Shown in pieces: positions 24,352 through 35,253 of a stretch of 64,000 nucleotides of DNA (its first letter is position 1; the number at the start of each line of letters is the position of its first letter). Made by a program: the position numbers and the translations under genes. The notes below the pieces were generated by a model. The model saw nothing but the letters and a program-made list of their open reading frames with translations, was not told the DNA's origin and did not search any database. Origin of the DNA: WVYX01 sp039592335 (lineage in GTDB: Bacteria; Gemmatimonadota; Gemmatimonadetes; Gemmatimonadales; GWC2-71-9); NCBI GenBank assembly GCA_039592335.1, contig JBDHBX010000001.1, forward strand, positions 62,001 through 126,000. The letters run 5' to 3'.

Positions 24352-25518
24352 ATGCTTAGCGTCGGCCTGACAGGAAACATCGGCGCCGGGAAGAGCACAG
24401 TCGCCCGGTGGCTGCGCGAGTGGGGAGCGACGCTCATCGATGCCGACGAGCTCGTACGGGAGGTACAGCTCCCCGGCTCGGACACACTGCGCGCCATCGC
24501 CCGGGAGTTCGGTGACGACATCCTGCAACCCGACGGCTCGCTCGATCGGGAAGTACTGCGGACCAGGGCGATGCGCGACGCCCAGGCGCTCAACGCCCTG
24601 AACGAGATCGTGCACCCTGCGGTGCAGCAGCGGCGCGCCGAGCGGGCACTTCTCGCGGAGGAACGCGGCGACTGCCTGCTGGTCAACGACATTCCCCTGC
24701 TCTTCGAAGTGCTCGATCCCACCAGCTTCGACGTCGTCATCCTGGTGGACGCGCCGGAGGCGCTGCGACGCGAGCGCATCATGCGGGAGCGCGGCCTCTC
24801 GCAGGAGATCGCCGAGCGCATGATCGCCGCGCAGATGCCTGCGGAAGAGAAGCGCGCCGGTAGCGGCATCGTGCTCGACAACGCCGGAACGCTGGAGGAG
24901 CTCGAGGCTGCCACACGCGCCGCGTGGAGCGCGATCCGCAAGCGCGCCGCCGCAGGGCTGACCACCCAACACGGATCACTCCTGGCCATCGCCACGGACC
25001 CGCGCGAGGCGGTGCACGCGTTCGGGGGAACGCTCGCGCGCTACGCCGATGCCGGCGTGGAGACGTGGCTGGCGTGTGCGGGGGCCAGCGCGACGACAAC
25101 CGGGGTAGAGCCCCTCGGCCTCAGCGGGACCCTCGCCTTGGGGAGCGCGGCAGGCGCCGTCGAGCCGGGGTCTCTCGTGGGCGCGCTGGCGCGGGTCATC
25201 CGCGAGCGGTCTCCCGACGTGACGATCACCCCCGGACCGACCGGAGACGGCCGGGCGGGACTCTGCGAGATGGCGCGCCGTGCGTGGGACCAGGCGGACG
25301 GACCGGGGATGCTGTTCTGCACCGCGCACACGCAGGCCGGTACCGCGACGCACGCACGCCTCGACGTGCGTCCGTGGCACGACGTGCGGGCCGCGGCGCT
25401 GGCCGCCCTCGGCGAAGCCGATTGGGCCACGGCGTCGGAGGCACCGGACCGCGAGACGTTTGCCGCCGCCGTACCGGCGAAACGGGTCATCGTAGACCTG
25501 TTTCAGGCGGTCGATTGA
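24352..25518 (+). CDS. coaE: Dephospho-CoA kinase fused to a degenerate LmbE-like domain
   Basis: The protein has 388 residues, against about 200 for ordinary CoaE. Residues 1-200 are a complete dephospho-CoA kinase, last step of CoA synthesis: P-loop GLTGNIGAGKST at 5-16, LIDADELV, and VNDIPLLFE. Residues 208-388 follow the PIG-L/LmbE deacetylase layout: LLAIATDPREAVHAFGGTLA where active enzymes have HPDDExxxGGTLA, then RERSPDVTITP and GRAGLCEM where they have a GHxDH motif. Both zinc sites are therefore lost. The frame is open throughout without a start or ribosome site between the halves, so it is a true fusion. The role of the second half is unknown. Confidence 0.88.
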   Translation: MLSVGLTGNIGAGKSTVARWLREWGATLIDADELVREVQLPGSDTLRAIAREFGDDILQPDGSLDREVLRTRAMRDAQALNALNEIVHPAVQQRRAERALLAEERGDCLLVNDIPLLFEVLDPTSFDVVILVDAPEALRRERIMRERGLSQEIAERMIAAQMPAEEKRAGSGIVLDNAGTLEELEAATRAAWSAIRKRAAAGLTTQHGSLLAIATDPREAVHAFGGTLARYADAGVETWLACAGASATTTGVEPLGLSGTLALGSAAGAVEPGSLVGALARVIRERSPDVTITPGPTGDGRAGLCEMARRAWDQADGPGMLFCTAHTQAGTATHARLDVRPWHDVRAAALAALGEADWATASEAPDRETFAAAVPAKRVIVDLFQAVD

Positions 25519-25523
25519 GGCAG

Positions 25524-25552
25524 TTGACATGCCGAGGACGGTCGGATAACCT
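25524..25552 (+). promoter_or_regulatory. Promoter for gcvH
   Basis: A perfect TTGACA at 25524-25529, a 17-bp spacer, and TAACCT at 25547-25552. The start point would be near 25559, about 29 bases before the gcvH ATG. No glycine riboswitch fits in the short leader. Confidence 0.55.
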
Positions 25553-25587
25553 ACGCCTCGCCACTCCTATCCAATGGCGGAACTCCC

Positions 25588-25977
25588 ATGTCCGACGTTC
25601 CCGAACACCTGCATTACAGCGAAGAACACGAGTACGTGAAGCCGGGTGACGACGACGCCACGTTCCTGGTCGGCATCACCGATTACGCCCAGGGCGAGCT
25701 CGGTGACGTGGTGTATGTGGACCTACCGGAAGTCGGAGCCAAGTTCAGCCAGATGGACGTGTTTGGCACGATCGAGGCGGTCAAGGCCGTCTCCGAGTTG
25801 TTCAGTCCGGTTGCCGGCGAGATCGTGGAGATCAACCAGGCCATCGAGGACGACCCCGCACTGGTGAACCGCGACCCCTATGGCGAGGGCTGGATGATCA
25901 AGATCCGGATGGACAACCCCGGGGAAGTGAGCCGACTCCTCTCGGCGGCCGATTACAAGCAGCACATTGGAGAGTAG
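25588..25977 (+). CDS. gcvH: Glycine cleavage system H protein
   Basis: The lipoyl carrier of the glycine cleavage complex, 129 residues. The lipoyl-lysine is K66 in TIEAVKAVSELFSPVAGE, and GELGDVVYVDLPEVG is the other conserved strand. It carries the aminomethyl group from GcvP to GcvT. It precedes gcvP by 84 bp, with a terminator-like hairpin between. GcvT is absent from the window. The lipoate ligase-type gene at the end of this cluster is a likely source of its cofactor. Confidence 0.96.
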   Translation: MSDVPEHLHYSEEHEYVKPGDDDATFLVGITDYAQGELGDVVYVDLPEVGAKFSQMDVFGTIEAVKAVSELFSPVAGEIVEINQAIEDDPALVNRDPYGEGWMIKIRMDNPGEVSRLLSAADYKQHIGE

Positions 25978-26014
25978 CCGGGACGGGGACCCGGCAGCGA
26001 ACCGTTCAACGACA

Positions 26015-26039
26015 CGCCCTGGGATCCCCCGGGGCGTTT
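26015..26039 (+). terminator. Hairpin with T-run between gcvH and gcvP
   Basis: CGCCCTGGG (26015-26023) pairs with CCCGGGGCG (26028-26036), nine pairs including one G-T, around an ATCC loop. TTT follows. It would end or weaken transcription ahead of gcvP, giving more H protein than P protein. Confidence 0.5.
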
Positions 26040-26061
26040 GCACGCATAGGGTTGTGACACG

Positions 26062-28952
<2,891 letters not shown>

Positions 28953-28956
<4 letters not shown>

Positions 28957-29711
28957 CGACGTGGCACCTCATCGTTGAGGCGACGGGCCGCCCCGGCGCC
29001 GAGAACATGGGGATCGACGCCGCGCTCCTCCGAGAGGCTCGGGGGGGCGCGGCGTTTCTGCGCCTGTACCGCTGGGCACCCCCATGCCTTTCCTTCGGCC
29101 GCAACGAGCCGGCGCGCACGCGTTATGACCGTGCCGCCATCGAACGACTCGGTCTGGACCTGGTACGCCGCCCGACCGGCGGACGGGCCGTGTGGCACGA
29201 GCAGGAAGTCACGTACGCGGTCGCCGGACCCGCCGCTATGTTCGGTTCGCTCGGGGAGGCGTACATTAGGGTCCACACGCTGCTGGCAGCGGCCCTGCGA
29301 CGCCTCGACGTCCCGGCCGAGTTGGCCGAGCGGCCCAGCGGACGGATCGTGGAACCCGCAGGGGGTGCTTGCTTCGCGGCGCCCGTGGGCGGGGAGATCG
29401 TCGCGGGCGGTCGCAAGCTGGTGGGCAGCGCCCAGATCCGCGAGCGTGGCGCATTCCTGCAGCACGGCTCGATCCTGCTCGAGGATGGCCAGGATCTCGT
29501 CACCCGCGTGACGCGCGGTGCGGTCACGACGCCCGCGGCGACGTCGCTGAGCCGGCTGTTGGGACGCCGCGTGGCGTTCCGGGAGGTATCCGATGTGATC
29601 GCCGCCGAGGCGAGAGCCACGTGGACGGGTTCGTGGCAGGATCACAAGGCGGGATGCACGGGCGAGGACATCGCGTACTTCGCAGATACGAAATGGACAT
29701 GGCGGCGCTGA
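28953..29711 (+). CDS. Lipoate-protein ligase / octanoyltransferase family protein
   Basis: A protein of 252 residues of the biotin/lipoate A/B ligase fold. It has the lipoate-binding RRPTGGRAVWHEQEVTYAV (near 67-85) and the GGRKLVGSAQIRERGAFLQHGS segment, with the conserved lysine. It lacks the extra C-terminal domain of E. coli LplA, so it is closer in size to LipM-type octanoyltransferases. ATG at 28953 overlaps the gcvP stop. In this position it most likely loads lipoate or octanoate on GcvH. LipB at 50468-51190 is a second transferase in the same window. Confidence 0.85.
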
Positions 29712-29752
29712 GCCACCGCGCACGACACGACGACACGGGAGCGACCGACACG

Positions 29753-31408
29753 ATGAGTTCACGCACCGCTGCAGTGCTCGGGGGAATGGCGATCGTCCTC
29801 GCCGTCAACACGTCCTGCGCGCCGGAGGCGACCTGCCCCGGTGACTGGTGCGGTACGGCCGTCGTCGTGTCAGCTGCCGAGGCCGACGTGCTGCTCCCCG
29901 TTGTATCCACCATGGACATCGGCATCGCGATCGGCGACTTCATCTACCTGCGGCTCGCCGACATCGGTCCCGAGTTGAATCTGGTAGATCCCACCACATT
30001 CGTGCCGCAGCTCGCGCACTCGTGGAACGTGGAGGATCCACGCACGGTCGTGTTCACGCTGCACCCGGAGGCGCGGTGGCACGACGGCACTGCCGTCACG
30101 GCCGACGACGTCGCCTTCACGTTCGATGTGTACCGCGACACCTTGGTGGGTTCCCCCTACGCACCGCGCCTGTCGCAGGTCGCATCGGTGAACCCGCGGG
30201 ACGTTCACACGGTGGCGTTCCACTTCCGGCAGCAGTACGCCGAGATGTTCTTCGACGCGGTGTACCACATGCGGATCCTGCCACGACACCTGTTGGACAC
30301 GGTACCGCGCGCCCAGTTGGCAGCGCACCCGATCGGGCGCAAACCGGTTGGCAGCGGGCCGTACCGCTTCGTACGCTGGAACGCCGGACAGTCGATCGAG
30401 CTCGCGGGCGACTCGACGTTCTTCCTCGGCCGCCCGGGCATCCCGCGCATCATCTGGCGGTTCAGTGCCGACGTGGGCACCGCGGTCGCCCAGTTTCTCG
30501 CCGGGGAAGCCGACGTCGTCAACTTCGTTCCCACCGAGATGCAGCCGCAGATCGCGGAAAACGATGATCTTCGAGCCATCCCGTGGACACCGTCCACGTT
30601 CTATTCCTACGTGCAATTCAACTTCCGCGACCCCGACAATCTCGATCGGCCGCACCCGCTGTTTGGCGACCGAGCCATGCGCGAGGCGATCGCCATGGCC
30701 GTGAACCGTGAGGAGCTGGTGCGAGCCGTGTTCGGCGACCAGGGAATCGTGGCCAAGGGCCCGATGGCGCCGGCCCATTACATCTGGGACGAGGAGTTCG
30801 TGCAGGTGCCGTTCGACACCGCGCGGGCCCGGGCACAGCTGGCAGAACTGGGATGGCACGACAGCGACGGCGATGGCATGCTCGACCGCGCCGGAGACGC
30901 GCTCGAATTCAACCTGCTCTTTCCGACCAGCAGTGCCGTACGGGCCCGCCAGGCGGAGATCATCCAGGAGCAGCTGCGGCGGATCGGCATCACCATGACG
31001 CTGACGGGGCTCGACTTCGGCGCCTTTATCGAGCGTGGTGGAGCCCACCGCTTCGACACATACTTCGGCTCGTACGGCGGCGACTTCAGCCCTTCCACGA
31101 TCCCCGAGGTGTGGACCACGGACGCGGGCAACAATCACGGCTCGTACGGCAACCCGCGGTTCGACCGCATTGTACAGCAGGCGTTGGACGCTCCGGACAT
31201 GGCAACCGCGCGGGCGCGGTGGGTAACGGCCGTCAACCTGCTCAATGGAGACGTTCCAGCCGTCTGGACCACCGCGTCACCGCCGAACGCCGGCGTGCAC
31301 GCCCGCTTCGAGAACGTGTCGGTGCGTAGCGACAACTTTGTGGCGACGCTATGGCAATGGTACGTCCCGGCGTCCAAGCTCATCGATCGCGATCGCTACA
31401 CGAACTAG
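29753..31408 (+). CDS. Dipeptide/oligopeptide ABC transporter substrate-binding protein
   Basis: An extracytoplasmic solute-binding protein of 551 residues, family 5 (DppA/OppA). The leader RTAAVLGGMAIVLAVNTSC ends at a cysteine that is probably lipid-anchored, although the lipobox is unusual. Family signatures are FTLHPEARWHDGTAVTADDV, KPVGSGPYRFVRW, MREAIAMAVNREELV and the late RWVTAVNLLNGDVPAVW. The ATG at 29753 was chosen because the leader starts there. It opens a five-gene transporter unit. The ligand, short peptides or other amphipathic solutes, is not readable from sequence. Confidence 0.9.
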   Translation: MSSRTAAVLGGMAIVLAVNTSCAPEATCPGDWCGTAVVVSAAEADVLLPVVSTMDIGIAIGDFIYLRLADIGPELNLVDPTTFVPQLAHSWNVEDPRTVVFTLHPEARWHDGTAVTADDVAFTFDVYRDTLVGSPYAPRLSQVASVNPRDVHTVAFHFRQQYAEMFFDAVYHMRILPRHLLDTVPRAQLAAHPIGRKPVGSGPYRFVRWNAGQSIELAGDSTFFLGRPGIPRIIWRFSADVGTAVAQFLAGEADVVNFVPTEMQPQIAENDDLRAIPWTPSTFYSYVQFNFRDPDNLDRPHPLFGDRAMREAIAMAVNREELVRAVFGDQGIVAKGPMAPAHYIWDEEFVQVPFDTARARAQLAELGWHDSDGDGMLDRAGDALEFNLLFPTSSAVRARQAEIIQEQLRRIGITMTLTGLDFGAFIERGGAHRFDTYFGSYGGDFSPSTIPEVWTTDAGNNHGSYGNPRFDRIVQQALDAPDMATARARWVTAVNLLNGDVPAVWTTASPPNAGVHARFENVSVRSDNFVATLWQWYVPASKLIDRDRYTN

Positions 31409-32384
31409 CGTTCCCCGTTTCCTCACGGTCCGGCTGGCGCATGCCGCCGTGATCGTGTTCCTGGTCGCCACGCTGACCTTCGTCCTGCTGCACGTGGCGC
31501 CCGGCGATCCGTTCACACGCGCCAGTGATGCCACGCTGGTTCCCCAGGAAGTGATTCAACAACAGCGCCGCAACTTCGGCCTCGATCAGCCCATCTACGT
31601 ACAGTACCGCCGCTACCTCACGAACCTCGCGCGCGGCGACTTCGGCTACTCGTTCCGCGAGCACCGGCCGGCAGCGGCGGCGATCGTCGAGCGCATCCCC
31701 AACACCCTGCTCCTGGCTGCCGTGGCCCTCGTCATTGCATTCGCGCTCGGGGTGTTCGTCGGTGCAGTGCAGGCGACGCGCCGTGGCTCGGCCGCGGACG
31801 ATCTGCTGTCTCTCTTGTCGCTCACACTCTACTCCATGCCAGTGTTCTGGCTCGGTGTGATGCTGCTGTTGCTGTTTGGCGTGGCACTCGACTGGTTCCC
31901 GGTCGGCGGGGTGGTGGACGACACCATCTACCCGTACCTCTCGCCCCTCGGTCGGGTATGGGACCGAGTGCAGCACCTCATGCTGCCGGCCGTCACGCTG
32001 GGCGTGGTGGGCGCCGCGGTCACGGCCCGGTATCAGCGGGCCGCGATGCTCGACGTGGTGGGTCAGGACTTCATTCGCACCGCGCGTGCCAAAGGCTTGC
32101 AGGAGCGAGCCGTATTCTTCAAGCACGCCCTGCGCAATGCGCTGCTGCCGGTCATCACGCTGTTCGGTCTCTCCTTCCCGTTGCTGCTCTCGGGCTCCGT
32201 TCTCGTGGAGACCGTGTTCGCCTGGCCGGGCATCGGGAAGCTGGCCGTGGATGCCATTCACGGACGCGACTACGCCGTGGTAACGGCCGTGGCGATCATC
32301 GCGGCGATCATGGTGGTGGTGGGCAATCTGCTGGCCGACGTGCTCTACCGGGTGGTGGACCCCCGTACGCGGGAGGCGCAGTGA
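31338..32384 (+). CDS. ABC transporter permease (DppB/OppB type)
   Basis: The first membrane subunit of the peptide transporter. Helix 1 is HAAVIVFLVATLTFVLLHVA, followed by the characteristic PGDPF. Further helices follow, and the EAA-like loop is around ARAKGLQERAVFFKHALRNA. The start is unresolved: the expected region just before the first helix, after the preceding TAG at 31408, has no ATG, GTG or TTG. TTG at 31338 is the nearest upstream option and implies a 71-bp overlap; GTG at 31449 would cut into helix 1; CTG at 31434 is a third choice. The far end overlaps the next gene as GTGA. Confidence 0.85.
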   Translation: MWRRYGNGTSRRPSSSIAIATRTSVPRFLTVRLAHAAVIVFLVATLTFVLLHVAPGDPFTRASDATLVPQEVIQQQRRNFGLDQPIYVQYRRYLTNLARGDFGYSFREHRPAAAAIVERIPNTLLLAAVALVIAFALGVFVGAVQATRRGSAADDLLSLLSLTLYSMPVFWLGVMLLLLFGVALDWFPVGGVVDDTIYPYLSPLGRVWDRVQHLMLPAVTLGVVGAAVTARYQRAAMLDVVGQDFIRTARAKGLQERAVFFKHALRNALLPVITLFGLSFPLLLSGSVLVETVFAWPGIGKLAVDAIHGRDYAVVTAVAIIAAIMVVVGNLLADVLYRVVDPRTREAQ

Positions 32385-33217
32385 GAGCGCTGCTGCGGGG
32401 GCTCTGGCAGCAACGGCGAGCCCGTTACGGCCTGGCCCTCGTGCTCGCGCTATGCGGACTGGCCGTGCTCGCCCCGTGGCTCGCGCCGCACGACCCCGTA
32501 TCGCAACTCGATCTGGCACGAGGCCAGTACCTCGCGCCGTCGATGCTGCATCCGTTCGGCACGGACTTCTTCAGCCGTGACCTGTTGAGCCGAGTGCTGT
32601 ACGGCGCGCGCATCTCCCTCAGCATCGCGTTCCTTTCGGTCTTCCTCTCGGTCACGGTGGGGACTGCGGTGGGCATGACGGCGGGCCTTGCGGGCGGCGC
32701 GGTGGACGCCGTGCTGATGCGTGGGGTCGACGCGGCGTTGGCCGTGCCCCGCGTGTTCCTGCTGCTCGTAGTGGTCGCGCTGTGGGACAACGTGGGCGTC
32801 GCCGGCTTGATCGCCGTCCTTGGGTTCACCAACTGGTTCGACACGAGCCGCATCGTCAGAGCCGAGGTGCTGAGCATCAAGCACCGCACTTACGTCACTG
32901 CAGCGCAGGCGCTCGGCGTCGGGCCGCGACGGCTCGCCGTGCGACACCTCTTGCCCAACGTGGCGGCACCGGTCATCGTCACGGCAACTCTCGGCATCGG
33001 GCAAATCATCTTGATCGAAGCGGGCCTGTCCTACCTGGGCGTGGGTGTGCCGCCCCCGACCCCCTCGTGGGGATCGATCATTCAGGAGGGTCAGCAGGCG
33101 CTGGCCGTGGCACCGTGGGTCGCCACCTTCCCCGGAATCGCCATCGTGGTAACCGTCGTGGGATTCAGCCTCCTGGGCGACGGCCTGCGTGACGCCCTCG
33201 ACCCGACGACCCGATGA
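32381..33217 (+). CDS. ABC transporter permease (DppC/OppC type)
   Basis: The second membrane subunit, 278 residues. The N-terminal helix (GLALVLALCGLAVLAPWLAP) and the HPFGTDFFSRDLLSRVLYGA segment are the DppC/OppC pattern. The EAA loop is TAAQALGVGPRRLAVRHLLPN, typical for contact with the ATPase. Helices with LGVGVPPPTPSWG close the domain. GTG at 32381 overlaps the preceding stop and follows GGAGG by four bases. The ATGA overlap at its end links it to the first ATPase. Confidence 0.92.
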   Translation: MRALLRGLWQQRRARYGLALVLALCGLAVLAPWLAPHDPVSQLDLARGQYLAPSMLHPFGTDFFSRDLLSRVLYGARISLSIAFLSVFLSVTVGTAVGMTAGLAGGAVDAVLMRGVDAALAVPRVFLLLVVVALWDNVGVAGLIAVLGFTNWFDTSRIVRAEVLSIKHRTYVTAAQALGVGPRRLAVRHLLPNVAAPVIVTATLGIGQIILIEAGLSYLGVGVPPPTPSWGSIIQEGQQALAVAPWVATFPGIAIVVTVVGFSLLGDGLRDALDPTTR

Positions 33218-34203
33218 AGCCACTCCTCCAGGTGCGTGGCCTGCGCACGAGCTTTAAGTCCGGCAAGACCGTGGCGCGCGCCGTGGATGACGTGTCGTTC
33301 GATCTCCTCCCGGGAGAGACGCTGGGTATCGTGGGTGAATCGGGCAGCGGCAAGACCGTGACGGCCCTCTCGCTGTTGCGGCTGGTCCAGACGCCGCCGG
33401 GGCACATCGCGAAGGAGAGCGTGGTGGAGTACGACGGGGTGAATCTCCTCGAGCTCCCCGCCAAGGAGATGCGCCGCGTACGCGGCGCGGAGATCGCGAT
33501 GATCTTCCAGGAACCCACGACGAGTCTCAACCCGGTGCTCACTGTCGGGTCGCAGATCGCCGAGACCTTGCGGGCACATCGCGTGATCTCCCGACGCAAC
33601 GCGGCGGCACGAACCATCGGGATGCTGCGGCGCGTCGGCATTCCGGAATCCGAGATCCGCGCGCGGCACTACCCACACCAGATGAGCGGTGGCATGCAGC
33701 AGCGCGTGATGATCGCCATGGCGCTGGCATGCGAACCCAAGATCCTCATCGCCGACGAGCCCACGACGGCGCTCGACGTGACGATCCAGGCGCAGATCCT
33801 GCAGCTGCTGGCCGACCTCAAGCGGCAGCTCGGGATGGCGATGATCCTGATCTCTCACGACCTGGGCCTCGTGGCCGGCATCGCCGACCGCATCGCAGTC
33901 ATGTATGGCGGTCAGATCATCGAGGAAGGACCGACGGCGGCCCTGTTCGCGCAGCCGGCGCACCCATACACCGAGGCGCTGCTGCAGGCCGCTCCCAGGC
34001 TGGATGCCCCCACGAAGCGGTTGCCGGTGATTCCCGGTGCGGTTCCACCCGCGACCCGGTGGCCCGCCGGGTGTCGCTTCAACCCGCGCTGCCGCCACGT
34101 GTGGGACCGGTGCACCGCCGAGGTGCCGCCGCCGCTCGCCATGCCCACAGAGCAGCACGCCCGGTGTTGGCTGGTGGACGAGCCCGTGCGGAGGAAGCCA
34201 TGA
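33214..34203 (+). CDS. Oligopeptide ABC transporter ATP-binding protein (DppD/OppD type)
   Basis: An ABC ATPase of 329 residues. Walker A GESGSGKT, Q-loop IFQEPTTSLNP, signature MSGGMQQRV and Walker B ILIADEPTTALD are intact. The C-terminal oligo/dipeptide transporter region has a cysteine set (CRFNPRC, DRC, ARC), which binds an iron-sulfur cluster in some DppD/OppD members. ATG at 33214 overlaps the permease stop as ATGA, and its own stop overlaps the next gene as ATGA. It pairs with the following ATPase at the membrane. Confidence 0.94.
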   Translation: MKPLLQVRGLRTSFKSGKTVARAVDDVSFDLLPGETLGIVGESGSGKTVTALSLLRLVQTPPGHIAKESVVEYDGVNLLELPAKEMRRVRGAEIAMIFQEPTTSLNPVLTVGSQIAETLRAHRVISRRNAAARTIGMLRRVGIPESEIRARHYPHQMSGGMQQRVMIAMALACEPKILIADEPTTALDVTIQAQILQLLADLKRQLGMAMILISHDLGLVAGIADRIAVMYGGQIIEEGPTAALFAQPAHPYTEALLQAAPRLDAPTKRLPVIPGAVPPATRWPAGCRFNPRCRHVWDRCTAEVPPPLAMPTEQHARCWLVDEPVRRKP

Positions 34204-35195
34204 CCGCCGGCGCCCCTTTGGTCGAGGTCGAGCACCTCGTGGTGGAGTTCCGCTCGGGCGGCGGCCTCCTCCAGCCACCTCACACCGTGCGCGCGGTGGA
34301 CGGCGTCAGCATGAACGTGGCGCGGGGGGAGACGCTGGGGCTGGTGGGAGAGAGTGGCAGCGGCAAGACGACTCTGGGGCGCGCGATCCTGCGGCTCGTT
34401 GCTGCGAGCGCGGGCACTGTGCGGTTCGACGGCATGGATGTCTTCCGACTCGACCCAGCCGCCCTACGCGGGCTGCGCCGCCAGATGCAGATCGTGTTCC
34501 AGGATCCCTACGGCTCGCTCAACCCGCGCATGACCGTCGGCGCGGCCGTGCGGGAACCGATCACCGTGCATCGCCTGGCGCGCGGTGCCGAGGCGGATGC
34601 ACGAGTGGCGGCGCTGTTCAAAGAGGTCGGACTCGATCACGGCTACGTGTCCGCCTACCCACACGAGCTGTCGGGCGGGCAGCGGCAGCGGGTCGGGATC
34701 GCCCGAGCGCTGTCGGTGGGCCCCGAGTTCGTCGTGCTCGACGAGCCCGTCTCGGCGCTCGATGTCTCGGTGCAGGCCCAAGTGCTGAACCTGCTGGCCG
34801 ATCTGCGCGACCGGCACGGGCTCACCTACTTGTTCATCGCACACGACCTCGCCGTGGTGCGGCACCTCGCGACCCGTGTGGCCGTCATGTACCTGGGCAA
34901 GCTGGTGGAGGTCGCGCCGGCCGAGGCGCTGTACGCGAATCCGCTCCATCCCTACACCGTATCGCTCCTCGCCGCGGTGCCGGCACCCGAGCCCACGTCG
35001 CGGCGTACGCCCCTGGCCGTCGTCGGCGAAGCGACCGCTGCCGCCAAGCCACTCACCGGCTGCCCGTTCGAGCCGCGCTGTCCACATCCCAAGAAGGACG
35101 ACCGCTGTCGCGCGGAGGCCCCAGCGTGGCACAAGGTCGAGGCGGGACGCTGGGTGGCCTGCCACCACGTCGAAGAGCCGTTGCGGCCGGAGTGA
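34200..35195 (+). CDS. Oligopeptide ABC transporter ATP-binding protein (DppF/OppF type)
   Basis: The second ATPase, 331 residues. It has Walker A GESGSGKTT, IVFQDPYGSLNPRMTV, signature ELSGGQRQRVGIARAL and Walker B FVVLDEPVSALDVSVQAQ. The FxDPxxSLNPR motif separates DppF/OppF from DppD. Its tail also carries cysteines (GCPFEPRCPHP, DDRC). The ATG at 34200 overlaps the preceding stop as ATGA, and it ends the transporter unit. The symporter follows after 58 bp. Confidence 0.94.
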   Translation: MTAGAPLVEVEHLVVEFRSGGGLLQPPHTVRAVDGVSMNVARGETLGLVGESGSGKTTLGRAILRLVAASAGTVRFDGMDVFRLDPAALRGLRRQMQIVFQDPYGSLNPRMTVGAAVREPITVHRLARGAEADARVAALFKEVGLDHGYVSAYPHELSGGQRQRVGIARALSVGPEFVVLDEPVSALDVSVQAQVLNLLADLRDRHGLTYLFIAHDLAVVRHLATRVAVMYLGKLVEVAPAEALYANPLHPYTVSLLAAVPAPEPTSRRTPLAVVGEATAAAKPLTGCPFEPRCPHPKKDDRCRAEAPAWHKVEAGRWVACHHVEEPLRPE

Positions 35196-35253
35196 CGCGT
35201 CCGCATCTTACCGCCACTTTGCCGGCCACCTGTCCCCACTCCGCGGAGATCGC

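Noticed and set aside
25519..25587. Glycine riboswitch ahead of gcvH
   Set aside because: The leader after the predicted start point is only about 29 bases, too short for a glycine aptamer.
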